The notes under the pieces were generated by a model that worked only from the letters and a program-made list of their open reading frames with translations, was not told the DNA's origin and did not search any database. Made by a program: the position numbers and the translations under genes. 12,804 nt of DNA from Planctomycetota bacterium. Its GTDB lineage: Bacteria; Planctomycetota; Planctomycetia; Pirellulales; Thermoguttaceae. Where the stretch lies: assembly GCA_025356915.1 (NCBI GenBank), contig JANXQG010000008.1, positions 1 through 12,804 of the forward strand. The letters run 5' to 3'. Each line of letters opens with the position of its first letter. The stretch's first letter is position 1. Below, in pieces: positions 1 through 7,205 of the stretch.

Positions 1-105
1 GCACGAGTTCCCGGGGTGGGCTTCGAGATACCGGACACATTGTTGGGTGGAACGAGTGAATTCCTTAAGTTGGTTCGCATGGTGGACTCGTTGCACTCGG
101 CCCTA
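1..105. repeat. Left copy of dispersed inverted repeat, truncated by window edge
   Basis: Read on the opposite strand, this stretch matches 12605-12706 nearly throughout. The best block is 29 identical bases (49-77 against 12636-12664). Around it lie shared words such as CCGGACACATTGT, GCACGAGTT and CTCGTTGCACTC, separated by a few substitutions and short indels. The inner end reaches the stop codon of the flanking M16 gene, whose TAG at 105-103 begins the repeat's TAGGG. The outer end is cut at base 1, so its full length is unknown. No transposase is visible, so a MITE-like or REP-like non-coding element is the most likely nature. Confidence 0.85.
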
Positions 106-1320
106 CTCCGGTCCGATCGTCAACGCGGTCCCCTCGACCAGCGAATATCGCTTGAGCACGTCGGCAATCTGATCGAGTTGAATCGACGCGATCAGATCGA
201 GATCCTCTTGTAGCGATCGGTACTCGCGGCGATAGACCCAGTCGCCGCCGACGCCGAACATCCGCGGGCTCGGCCGCTCGCTGGAAAGTACGAGTTGCGA
301 GCGAACTTTGTTCTTCGCCTGCTGAAGCTCGGCTTCCGTGATGCCCTCGGCATGGGCCGTCTGGTAAACTTGCATTACCCGTTGGTAAACCTCATCGGCA
401 TCTTCCGGAGCACAACTGATCTGGGTGAAGAAGACGCCGGCCCCCTGATACTCGCCGTGACTCAACTCGGCCACTTCCGCGATCCCTGGATCAACGACTT
501 CCCAGTAAAGCCGACTGCCGGAATCATCGCCCAGGATGATCGTAAGAACTTTGGCCGCATAACGATCGTCGTCGTGTGCCGCGGGACCGAGCGACATCTG
601 CAAGAGATATTGCTGCGTGGCCGAGGCCCGTGTAAGCCGATGGAATCCGCTACGGGGCTGCGCCGGTTCGACAATCCTGGGACACTCGGCCGGTTCCCAA
701 CCACCGCAAGCTCGCCGGCAATCGGCAACCATGCGATCAAAATCGACCCGGCCGGCTGCTGCAAGCACGATATTGCCCGGGGCATAGCGACGGCAGAAGT
801 AATCTCGCATCGCCGCAACCGGTAGTGCCTCAATGCTGGCTATCGTGCCCAGAACGCTACGGCCCAAGGGGTGATCGCCAAAGAAAGCCGCACGGCACTT
901 CTCATCGGCCCCAAACGGCGGCTGATCCTCGAACATCTGGATTTCTTCGAGGATCACCTTCTTCTCGGTTTGGAAGTCGGCCTCGCGGAGCGAAGGGCGG
1001 AGGATGTCGGCGAGTACCTCCGTCGCCCGAGTTTGGTACTCCGGCAGCACGGGTGCGTAATAGACGGTCGTCTCCTCGGAGGTCCCGGCGTTGCCATGCG
1101 AACCGATCTCATCAAGCTCGCGGTTCACATCGTCGGCCGAGAGTGTGGGCGTGCCCTTGAACGCCATGTGTTCGAGAAAATGGCTTACGCCGGCGATTTC
1201 GTCGGTCTCGTCGCGGGCACCGGTCTTCACAATGAACCCCAGGGCCGTTGAGTAGGCCTCGGGATTACATTCGGCGACGATCTCCAATCCGTTGGGCAAA
1301 ACGTGGGTAAGAAATTCCAT
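103..1320 (-). CDS. M16 family zinc metallopeptidase, catalytic subunit
   Basis: This 405-residue protein has the two-domain M16B (mitochondrial processing peptidase-like) layout. The inverted zinc motif HxxEH is H47-F-L-E50-H51, in HFLEHMAFKGT. The distal glutamate ligand is E125 or E126, in KKVILEEIQMFEDQP, at the usual distance of about 75 residues. The C-terminal half begins a normal SRLYWEV segment at about residue 269, but where the family has R-x4-Y this chain has P278 and E282, so it probably cannot grip substrate alone. The gene starts 21 bases after the stop of the upstream M16 gene on the same strand, so the two are very likely cotranscribed and form a heterodimer. There is no signal peptide, so it probably acts in the cytoplasm. 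The ATG lacks a clear Shine-Dalgarno sequence, which fits translational coupling. The substrate is unknown. The TAG stop lies inside the left repeat. Confidence 0.93.
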   Translation of the reverse strand: MEFLTHVLPNGLEIVAECNPEAYSTALGFIVKTGARDETDEIAGVSHFLEHMAFKGTPTLSADDVNRELDEIGSHGNAGTSEETTVYYAPVLPEYQTRATEVLADILRPSLREADFQTEKKVILEEIQMFEDQPPFGADEKCRAAFFGDHPLGRSVLGTIASIEALPVAAMRDYFCRRYAPGNIVLAAAGRVDFDRMVADCRRACGGWEPAECPRIVEPAQPRSGFHRLTRASATQQYLLQMSLGPAAHDDDRYAAKVLTIILGDDSGSRLYWEVVDPGIAEVAELSHGEYQGAGVFFTQISCAPEDADEVYQRVMQVYQTAHAEGITEAELQQAKNKVRSQLVLSSERPSPRMFGVGGDWVYRREYRSLQEDLDLIASIQLDQIADVLKRYSLVEGTALTIGPE

Positions 1321-1341
1321 GGTGTGGTTTGCGGGAAGGGA

Positions 1342-2589
1342 TTAGGGATTAGAATAATTATCAACTTGCAATTCATCTGGCCCAACGGTCACAATCGTGA
1401 ATTGCCCCGGCGGATTCTTGGCCAGATAGTCGTTGATGCTCTCACAAGTCAGACCGTCAATGATCCGCTCCAACTCGTCGAGCGTGCGGGCGTGGTTGAT
1501 ATGATACCACTCGCGGGCAACCGACGAGCTGCGAGAAAAACTCGACTCCTGCTGCATGATCAACTCGGTCTTGATACGGGCCTTGAGTCGCCGCAGTTCG
1601 CTGGATTCGATGCCTTGTGCGAGCCGCTTCAGTTCGCCCAGCGTCACTTCAAGCGTTTCCTGAGCCCGCTGGGCACTGCTGCCGGCATAGCAGAAGACGC
1701 CGGCATGATCCCGCAGCGTGTGGTAGCTGGCATAAACGCTGTAACACAGTCCGCGCCGTTCGCGAACCTCGGTAAACAACCGCGAGCTCATGCCGCCGCC
1801 CAAGGCCCCGACGGCACCCCACGCCTGAAAATAGTCGGCATGGCGATAAGGCGCGCTCGAGTATGCGATGCCGATGTGCGTCTGGGCCGAATCGTACGGC
1901 ACATGCAGGTAACCGCCCTGAGCCGGCTGCTCGTCAAACGCAACACACTCGACCGGCTGCCAATTGCCGAGCAATGTGCCGACAAGTTCCTTCAGCGGCT
2001 CCCACTCTAGGTGGCCGGCGACGCCAAGGATAGTTCCCTGGGGCTGGAATTGCCGCTGAAAGAAACCGCCTATCTCATCGAGGCCGATCGTCTCCAGGGC
2101 CTCCTGCTCGCCCAGCGACGAGCGGCCCCAAGGGTCGGGATAATGGCGTCGGCGAAGCTCAATCATTACCTTTTCCGAAGGCTCATCTTCGACCGATCGC
2201 AGGCTTTGCAGCGAGTTCTGCCGACAGGCTTCCAATTCCTCAACCGGCAGTCGCGGCCGCTGCAAGACGTCGGCGAAGATCGCCAGTGCCGCGGGCAAGT
2301 TTTCGGCCAAGGTGGCACCGCCATACGAGACCAACGCACTGGAGACCGAGGCATGATGCTCGACACCCAGGTTGTCCAAATCGAGAACGAACTGCCGATT
2401 GTCGCGCGGCCCCGCTCCTCGGAGCGTCATTTCGCATGTCAGCGTGGCTAGCCCCTGTTGCGCAGTTGGTTCATTGACACAACCAGCCGGCACAAGGAAC
2501 GAGAAGGCGGCCGATTGCAGCCAAGGCATCGGTTGGCCCAGAAGCACCAGACCGTTGGGAAAAACATGCGAGAGGATCGGGGCGGTCAC
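1342..2589 (-). CDS. M16 family peptidase-like protein, non-catalytic subunit
   Basis: This 415-residue M16B-fold protein has lost the zinc site. Where the partner has HFLEH, it reads T49-L-T-C52-E53, so both histidines and the glutamate are absent. It keeps the canonical substrate-binding pair R278-x4-Y283 in ERRGLCYSVYASY, followed by an HAGVFCYAGSS segment typical of the C-terminal M16 domain. In known bacterial M16B heterodimers one chain supplies zinc and the other supplies Arg/Tyr, and the two genes here divide the residues in this way. The start is GTG at 2589, with AAGG seven bases upstream as ribosome binding site. It is the first gene of the pair; the next M16 gene begins 21 bases after its TAA. 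There is no signal peptide. It is unlikely to be an active protease alone. Confidence 0.92.
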   Translation of the reverse strand: MTAPILSHVFPNGLVLLGQPMPWLQSAAFSFLVPAGCVNEPTAQQGLATLTCEMTLRGAGPRDNRQFVLDLDNLGVEHHASVSSALVSYGGATLAENLPAALAIFADVLQRPRLPVEELEACRQNSLQSLRSVEDEPSEKVMIELRRRHYPDPWGRSSLGEQEALETIGLDEIGGFFQRQFQPQGTILGVAGHLEWEPLKELVGTLLGNWQPVECVAFDEQPAQGGYLHVPYDSAQTHIGIAYSSAPYRHADYFQAWGAVGALGGGMSSRLFTEVRERRGLCYSVYASYHTLRDHAGVFCYAGSSAQRAQETLEVTLGELKRLAQGIESSELRRLKARIKTELIMQQESSFSRSSSVAREWYHINHARTLDELERIIDGLTCESINDYLAKNPPGQFTIVTVGPDELQVDNYSNP

Positions 2590-2690
2590 GTAGATACCTT
2601 GGGGGAAAAGGCAAAAATTGAATGACGAATGACGAAGAGAGTCGGGGGCTAGGGGCTGGACATCAGAGACCTTTGATTGTAATTCGTCGT
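2590..2690. other. Short intergenic gap between GNAT and M16 genes
   Basis: These 101 bases separate the end of the acetyltransferase gene from the start of the M16 pair, both on the minus strand. They hold the GTG-proximal ribosome binding site (AAGG near 2597-2600) and a two-unit tandem heptamer GAATGAC at 2620-2633. I see no convincing promoter or terminator, so read-through from the acetyltransferase gene is possible. Confidence 0.5.
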
Positions 2691-3239
2691 TTATGAGTAA
2701 ACGTGCTCGACGGTCTTATAAACAGTTTTCACCGTCACGAAACCAACTCGCCGGTAAAGCCGCAGGGCACCTTCGTTCTGAGCGGTCACTTCCAGGTAGA
2801 CGCGGCTGATCCCTGCGTGGCGAAAACCCTGCAATGCGTGGAAAAGCAGAATGGTACCCAGGCCGCCGTTGCGATGCTCCGGCGCGATGCCCAGATTCTG
2901 AATCGCCCCCAGCCCACTGGCATCTCGGATCCCCTGTACGGTGCCGCAGTACTCCGGCAGCTTTGAACTGCGGCCACAGGTCAAAAGCCAAGTCGTTTCC
3001 GGAAGAAAACCTGGCTTGCGGGCGATCTCGAGCATCAGACGACGACATCCGTCCAATTCTCCCAGGCAGGGGAAAACATTAACGTCGATCGCACCGCGAA
3101 AGCTCTGATACTTGGCCTCGGCGAAGGCGTCCAGTAAGGCCGGATTCCACCGTTCAAAACGGTAGCCATCGGGCACCCGCGAGGGAGCCAGACTACGACC
3201 GGCCAGCGAGATTTCCATCCGATATCGCTTGAAATACAT
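2691..3239 (-). CDS. GNAT family N-acetyltransferase
   Basis: This protein of about 182 residues ends in a GNAT fold. The acetyl-CoA pyrophosphate loop is seen as EHRNGGLG (R-N-G-G-L-G), preceded by the beta-4 strand IQNLGIAPE. It is followed by helix 3 (LLFHALQGFRHAG), then YLEVTAQNEGALRLYRRVGF, the usual motif B with its Asn and Tyr. The acceptor substrate cannot be read from sequence. I chose the ATG at 3239, which gives MYFKRYRMEI. A GTG five codons upstream (3254) is in frame but has no better ribosome binding site. It lies 101 bases upstream of the M16 pair on the same strand and may share a transcript with it. There is no signal peptide or membrane segment, so it is probably cytoplasmic. 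Confidence 0.85.
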   Translation of the reverse strand: MYFKRYRMEISLAGRSLAPSRVPDGYRFERWNPALLDAFAEAKYQSFRGAIDVNVFPCLGELDGCRRLMLEIARKPGFLPETTWLLTCGRSSKLPEYCGTVQGIRDASGLGAIQNLGIAPEHRNGGLGTILLFHALQGFRHAGISRVYLEVTAQNEGALRLYRRVGFVTVKTVYKTVEHVYS

Positions 3240-3602
3240 AAGATTCACGGCCACCCGATCCGACCACGAACTCGGAAAATGCCAGTAAACGCCGCTGCAA
3301 AAGTTTCTGTTTTTCCGGAAACCAAAATCCAGATTCCCTCTCCCAAAAGAGAGAGGAGAATGAGTCTCTAAGTCTATCGGCGAACTTCCGAGGGGTCAAT
3401 TCCCTGGAGAACCTTTCTCAGTGGCGAATTTTGGCAAGCTGCATCACAATGAACGACTTTTTTCAGCTCTTCCGGCTTAGGTGCAGTAGTAGGGTGGGGA
3501 GAGTGGGACGAGCGCAGCGAGCCCCACCAATTCTGTTGCGGTCCACTTTTGGTGGGGCTCGTTTCACTCTCCCCCACCCTAAGGGTGAATCTTCGATCCG
3601 GC
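3240..3602. other. Intergenic spacer with decayed sequence and a palindrome
   Basis: This spacer of about 360 bases holds no gene I can support. The leftward half (3240-3489) has short open frames without recognisable domains or start signals. It also holds a pyrimidine/purine hairpin (CCTCTC at 3337-3342 against GAGAGG at 3351-3356) resembling the stronger one at 7932-7954. The other half is filled by the palindrome at 3490-3581, described separately. A promoter for the acetyltransferase gene must lie here unless transcription reads through from the VIT-vWA gene, but I found no convincing -35/-10 pair. Confidence 0.5.
3490..3581. repeat. TAGGG-terminated palindromic element (MITE/REP-like hairpin)
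   Basis: The left arm is 3490-3530 and the right arm 3549-3581, with an 18-base loop. The arms match from TAGGGTGGGG through AGAGTG to CCCCACCAA. They differ by one added G, two substitutions and a nine-base CGCAGCGAG insert in the left arm. The terminal sequence TAGGGYGGGGAGAGTG and the ACGAGCCCC core also occur in the repeat at 12605. It begins 21 bases after the stop of the VIT-vWA gene, so the RNA hairpin could stop or protect that transcript. No T-tract follows, so a classical intrinsic terminator is not supported. Confidence 0.8.
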
Positions 3603-6092
3603 CTACAGCGACAGCGAAGGCTCGATCCGCAGCACGATATCGAGTTTCGCCAGGGCTTCGAGTTGCGTGACTTTGAGGGTGCCGATGACCATTTTGACCG
3701 ACTTGGCCTGCACCAGCTCGACAAAGCCGAGTGCCTTCAGCTTCCCTAGTACTTCGTTGTTCAGCGAGCCAAGTAACACGCGGATCTCAACGCGGCCGGC
3801 CTTGACCTCGATCTTGCCGAGCGTCAGGTTGCCGTCCTTGCCCTGCTTGGCCACCTTTTCGGCAAGGTCGAGCAGTTCGGGTGCCAGCTTACTCCGCAGC
3901 ATCTGTTGTGCCGGTGCGACGTTCTCTACGTCGTCCACTTTATTTGCGAGTTCCTTTTGGTTTTTCACCAGCCGATCCGCAGCCGGTTCTGGCTTGGCCG
4001 GGCCACCAGTTCCAGGCATCCCCCCGCCGAAGCCAGATCCGCGGCCGAATCCCTGCATCGCACTCGCCCGACTCAGCGACGACTTCCCTTTTCCGTCCTT
4101 CCACCCCATCCCGGAATTCATGGCAGCTTGGCTGCGGCTACGGTTGCCGAAGACGCCCTCATAGCTTACGCCCTCGGGCATTTCCACAGGGACGGCGACG
4201 GTTCTGGCCTGTCCGCCTTTGGTAATGTGCAGTTCCTCGACGGCCACAAAACTGGTGAACTGGGTGAGTAACTGGAACCGAAGGCCCAGGCCGAGGATCT
4301 CTTCTTTTTGTGCCGGATTGGGCTGGCCTCGTTGCACGCCGGCCAAGTCCTGGTTCATTAAGTCCTCGACCTTCGCGCGCGCCCACAAGGGGGCCAACAC
4401 ATCATTTTTCGGCTCGTCGTCGGGGAAATTCACTTCAATTTTCCGCTCGAACTTTCCTTGGCCCGACTGGCCGCGGAGGGTGACCATGCCCTTGCCCGCC
4501 TGCTTGTACTGCCCTTTGATCACCACGGGCGTGGAACTGAACAGGTCAGGGATCTGCTGGGGATAGAGTTGGGTGACCTGGAGATCGCCGAAGTCGAGTT
4601 GCACGTCGGTGAGCACCGGCGTGCGGACGCGCTCGTAGAATCGTTCGGCCACGCCGATCGCATCTCGCTCATCGAGCACATATTGCACTTCGCCGCGGCC
4701 CGCCCGGGCCATGCCGTCCAGAAGGAAGCGGTTGATCGACCGGCCAATGCCGAAGGCGAAAACCCGCGCGGTGCCGGCATTTCGCTTGACGGCGTCGATG
4801 ATCGCCATATCGTTACCCACAAAACCATCGGTCATGAAGCAGACGACGCGGACGCGGCGGGGATCGTCCTGGTAGGACAGACAGGCATTGATGGCTTTCA
4901 TCATCTCGGTCCCGCCGGAGCCGTGGAGGCTGTCGAGAAATCGCAGGGCTTTCTCGCGGTTCTCGGCCGTGTTGGGCACCGGCTTGTCGAAACAGAAGCT
5001 GGTGTGGCCCGAGAAGGTCATGAGGTTCAGGGTGTCTTTTTCGTTCAATCCCTCGATGCACAGCTTCATGGCCTTCTTGGCCGTCTCGATGGGGAAACCC
5101 ATCATCGAGCCGCTCGAATCGATCACGAAGTAGATCTCCTTGGGCACAATCTGTTGCTGCCGCACCCGTTTGGGCGGCTGGAGGATCAGGGTGAAGAACT
5201 TGCCGCGGGAGTCGGTGTGGGTCAGCAGCGCGTCGGCAATCTCATCGCCGGCCGTCTGGTAGACCAGTACGAAGTCCTTGTTCGGAAGAGTCTTCTGCTG
5301 CTTGAGCTTGACGATCGCACGGCTTTTGTCGGCCGTGAGATAGTCGATGTCGATGGCGTGCTGTCGCGAGTCGAGGCGTTGCAGCGGCAAGCCGGCATCC
5401 ATGCGCACCGTGATGGAAATATCATGGCCGGCGCGCGTTCCCTCGGGCGTCACCGGCGGCGAAATCTTGTTGGCGTCAGGCACTTGATCGGTGGACGGTG
5501 CCCAGCCGGTCGTCGCCGGGCCGCTCGGCTGACCCGGCATGTAGCGGGGACCTACCACCATCGGGAAGCTGAACTGGTACTCGCCATCTTTCCACGGTAG
5601 TGTTTCGCTGTAGGAGATGGTGATTTCGACCTGCTCGCCCGGCTCGATGTTGGCCACGGACTGGGTGAAAATGTTGGGCCGCTCCTGATCCAGCAAGCTG
5701 GCAACCTTCCCCTGGGCCTTGGCGGTCTCGTAGATCGCACGGGCCTCACCCCGTTCCTTGATCTGGCCTTTGATCACCCGCTCGCCAATCCGCATGGTCA
5801 TCTGATCCACTGCGGCGTACTGGGAGAGCGGGAAGACGTAGACGGCCTCGATCTTGTCCGGGAAGGGATTGTGGAACTGCTGGCGAACCGTCACGCGGGC
5901 GATGAAGCCGGATACGTCGGCGGTGACTTCGGTATGTTTCAGGGGACAGTTGCCCAGCGGTTTTCCGTTGGGATCCATAGCCTCCAGCCGGCCTTCACTG
6001 GGAACGGCCTCGATTTTCGCCTGAACCGTTGCACCTATTGCCCAAACTACCAAGCCCGCCAAAGCGGCACACAGAAATCGCCTGCTCGTCAT
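3603..6092 (-). CDS. Exported VIT and von Willebrand factor A domain protein
   Basis: This 829-residue protein resembles the bacterial relatives of inter-alpha-trypsin inhibitor heavy chains. Residues 1-25 form a Sec signal peptide (charged start, hydrophobic core, likely cut after TVQA). A VIT domain spans roughly residues 45-185 (HNPFPDKIEAVYVFPL, IYETAKAQGKVASLL, NIEPGEQVEITISY). The vWA domain runs from about residue 318 to 490 with an intact metal site: D325-S-S327-G-S329, T395 in GSGGTEMM, and D422 in FMTDGF. A Gly/Ser-rich linker at about 645-700 leads to a C-terminal region of about 100 residues with a repeated beta-alpha-beta look, ending LEALAKLDIVLRIEPSLSL. No sortase motif or C-terminal membrane helix is seen, so it is probably periplasmic or loosely surface-bound. 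The ATG at 6092 follows AAGGA at good spacing. The role is probably metal-dependent protein binding; the partner is unknown. Confidence 0.9.
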   Translation of the reverse strand: MTSRRFLCAALAGLVVWAIGATVQAKIEAVPSEGRLEAMDPNGKPLGNCPLKHTEVTADVSGFIARVTVRQQFHNPFPDKIEAVYVFPLSQYAAVDQMTMRIGERVIKGQIKERGEARAIYETAKAQGKVASLLDQERPNIFTQSVANIEPGEQVEITISYSETLPWKDGEYQFSFPMVVGPRYMPGQPSGPATTGWAPSTDQVPDANKISPPVTPEGTRAGHDISITVRMDAGLPLQRLDSRQHAIDIDYLTADKSRAIVKLKQQKTLPNKDFVLVYQTAGDEIADALLTHTDSRGKFFTLILQPPKRVRQQQIVPKEIYFVIDSSGSMMGFPIETAKKAMKLCIEGLNEKDTLNLMTFSGHTSFCFDKPVPNTAENREKALRFLDSLHGSGGTEMMKAINACLSYQDDPRRVRVVCFMTDGFVGNDMAIIDAVKRNAGTARVFAFGIGRSINRFLLDGMARAGRGEVQYVLDERDAIGVAERFYERVRTPVLTDVQLDFGDLQVTQLYPQQIPDLFSSTPVVIKGQYKQAGKGMVTLRGQSGQGKFERKIEVNFPDDEPKNDVLAPLWARAKVEDLMNQDLAGVQRGQPNPAQKEEILGLGLRFQLLTQFTSFVAVEELHITKGGQARTVAVPVEMPEGVSYEGVFGNRSRSQAAMNSGMGWKDGKGKSSLSRASAMQGFGRGSGFGGGMPGTGGPAKPEPAADRLVKNQKELANKVDDVENVAPAQQMLRSKLAPELLDLAEKVAKQGKDGNLTLGKIEVKAGRVEIRVLLGSLNNEVLGKLKALGFVELVQAKSVKMVIGTLKVTQLEALAKLDIVLRIEPSLSL

Positions 6093-6136
6093 AATAAAAC
6101 GTCCTTCGGTTGAAAAATGACCTTGCGAGTCTCAAC

Positions 6137-6164
6137 ATATTACCACAATCACTCATTGAGACAA
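6137..6164 (-). promoter_or_regulatory. Candidate promoter of the VIT-vWA gene
   Basis: On the minus strand, TTGTCT (6164-6159) and TAATAT (6142-6137) are 16 bases apart. The -10 box is preceded by TGG, giving an extended -10 (TGn). Each hexamer matches the sigma-70 consensus at four of six positions. Transcription would begin around 6130, leaving a leader of about 40 bases that contains the AAGGA ribosome binding site. The match is moderate only. Confidence 0.4.
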
Positions 6165-6247
6165 CGGCGCGGCCAGTTTAGTTCCGCCAGCGTAAGAATA
6201 AAAAATTTTCCTGCGTTGCAATCGCGGGCCTTTTCGGCTCAAATAGA

Positions 6248-7144
6248 ATGGAACTCACCCCGATCCTCACGGATGTTTCAGGAGCCATCTCTCTCGTGTC
6301 CAGTCCTGCGGTGCAACCTATCTTGGCGCTGCTGACCTACCCGGTCGGCGGCAACCCCATGCAATATGTCTTTGAAAAGGCATTCGCCCACCTGAATCTT
6401 GACTGGCGATTCCTGAGTCTGGAGGTCGTACCGGAAGGTTTGGCCGACGCCGTGCGCGGGATGCGGGCGATGGGTTTTCGCGGTGGCACGGTCGCCGATC
6501 CCCACCGCCGGACCGTCCTCCCGCTGCTGGACAGCACCACCGATACGGCCGCCCTACTGGGCAACGTGAACCTCGTCGTCGGCGAAGAGAACCGTTTGCT
6601 GGGTGACAACACCGAAGGCCGTGGGCTGGTCGAATCGCTCCGCCTCATGACCGACCCGGCCGGCAAGCGATGCCTGATCCTCGATGCCGGCGAACTAGCC
6701 GTGGCCGTGGCCGTGGAATTGGCCTCGGCCGGAGCCGCCGAAGTCCGCATTGCCGATCGGTCGGCCGAACGGGCCGCTGCTGCGGCCGGGCTGCTAAGCG
6801 GCAAATTTCCGGTGGTCGTGTCGTCGTTGGTTTGGGAAGGCGGTTTTCATGTGCCGGAAGATATCGACGTCTTAATCCACGCATTGTCGCTCGAACCGCA
6901 CGATGCCAAAACGCACCTGCCCGTCGAGATGGCTAGTCTTCGTCCCGAGCTGATCGTGGCCGACCTGGCCGTCAATCCGGATGAAGCATGGCTGCTGCAT
7001 GAGGCGGCCGCGCGGGGATGCAAAACAATCGATGGCCTCGGTGCTTTGGTCTCGCAAATGGCTGTCGATTTCCGTCTCTGGACCTTGCTCGATCCCGATC
7101 ACCAATTGATGCGTGAGGCGGTGGAAGAGTTTTTGGAACTGTAG
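6248..7144 (+). CDS. Shikimate dehydrogenase-like protein with altered active site
   Basis: This 298-residue protein follows AroE in order and length: an N-terminal substrate domain, a Rossmann-like domain from about 140, then the AroE C-terminal signature (ADLAVNPDEAWLLHEAAARG, GLGALVSQMAVDF). The defining residues are changed. The SxS shikimate-binding loop is replaced by YPVGGNPM (31-38). The catalytic lysine of NVTxPHK is R87 in GTVADPHRR. The catalytic aspartate of NTD is E123 in GDNTEGRG. The dinucleotide glycine motif GxGGxx is D146-A-G-E-L-A. It is therefore unlikely to be a standard NADP shikimate dehydrogenase and may have another substrate or a structural role. No clear ribosome binding site precedes the ATG; the next in-frame ATG (6358) would remove the first strand. 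It lies 61 bases upstream of bioD on the same strand and is possibly cotranscribed. Confidence 0.85.
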   Translation: MELTPILTDVSGAISLVSSPAVQPILALLTYPVGGNPMQYVFEKAFAHLNLDWRFLSLEVVPEGLADAVRGMRAMGFRGGTVADPHRRTVLPLLDSTTDTAALLGNVNLVVGEENRLLGDNTEGRGLVESLRLMTDPAGKRCLILDAGELAVAVAVELASAGAAEVRIADRSAERAAAAAGLLSGKFPVVVSSLVWEGGFHVPEDIDVLIHALSLEPHDAKTHLPVEMASLRPELIVADLAVNPDEAWLLHEAAARGCKTIDGLGALVSQMAVDFRLWTLLDPDHQLMREAVEEFLEL

Positions 7145-7158
7145 CGGCAGTTTATAAG

Positions 7159-7196
7159 TAGGGCGGATCATGTATTTCCGTGATCCACCCACCCTG
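7159..7196. repeat. Short TAGGG-type palindrome upstream of bioD
   Basis: The sequence begins TAGGGCGGATCATG and ends CGTGATCCACCCACCCTG. The inner arms 7165-7172 and 7179-7186 form an eight-pair stem (one G-U pair) with a six-base loop. Its outer end shares AGTAGGGCGG with the other repeats of the window. It sits ten bases before the bioD ATG and could affect translation or message stability there. Confidence 0.6.
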
Positions 7197-7205
7197 CGGT
7201 GAAAA

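Noticed and set aside
1303..2010. Open frame of 235 codons on the plus strand
   Set aside because: It is antisense to the non-catalytic M16 gene, which shows clear family motifs on the minus strand.
2620..2633. Tandem heptamer GAATGAC, two units
   Set aside because: Only two units, with no pairing partner or regulator nearby. Too short to call an operator or a meaningful repeat.
3337..3356. Hairpin CCTCTC/GAGAGG as a terminator
   Set aside because: A six-pair stem with an eight-base loop and no T-run, lying upstream rather than downstream of the acetyltransferase gene. It may be a worn relative of the hairpin at 7932-7954.
3374..3724. Open frame of 116 codons on the minus strand spanning the palindrome
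   Set aside because: It overlaps the end of the VIT-vWA gene in another frame and reads straight through the palindrome, and no family is recognisable.
4458..5600. Long open frame (380 codons) on the plus strand
   Set aside because: It is antisense to the vWA and VIT domains of the 3603-6092 gene, whose motifs are unmistakable. Its translation is rich in His, Arg and Gly with no domain, as expected from the complement of a GC-rich gene.
6156..6184. Plus-strand promoter TTGAGA-17-TAGTTC for the AroE-like gene
   Set aside because: The -10 hexamer is poor (TAGTTC) and no alternative in 6165-6247 gives a better pair, so I do not call a promoter for this gene.
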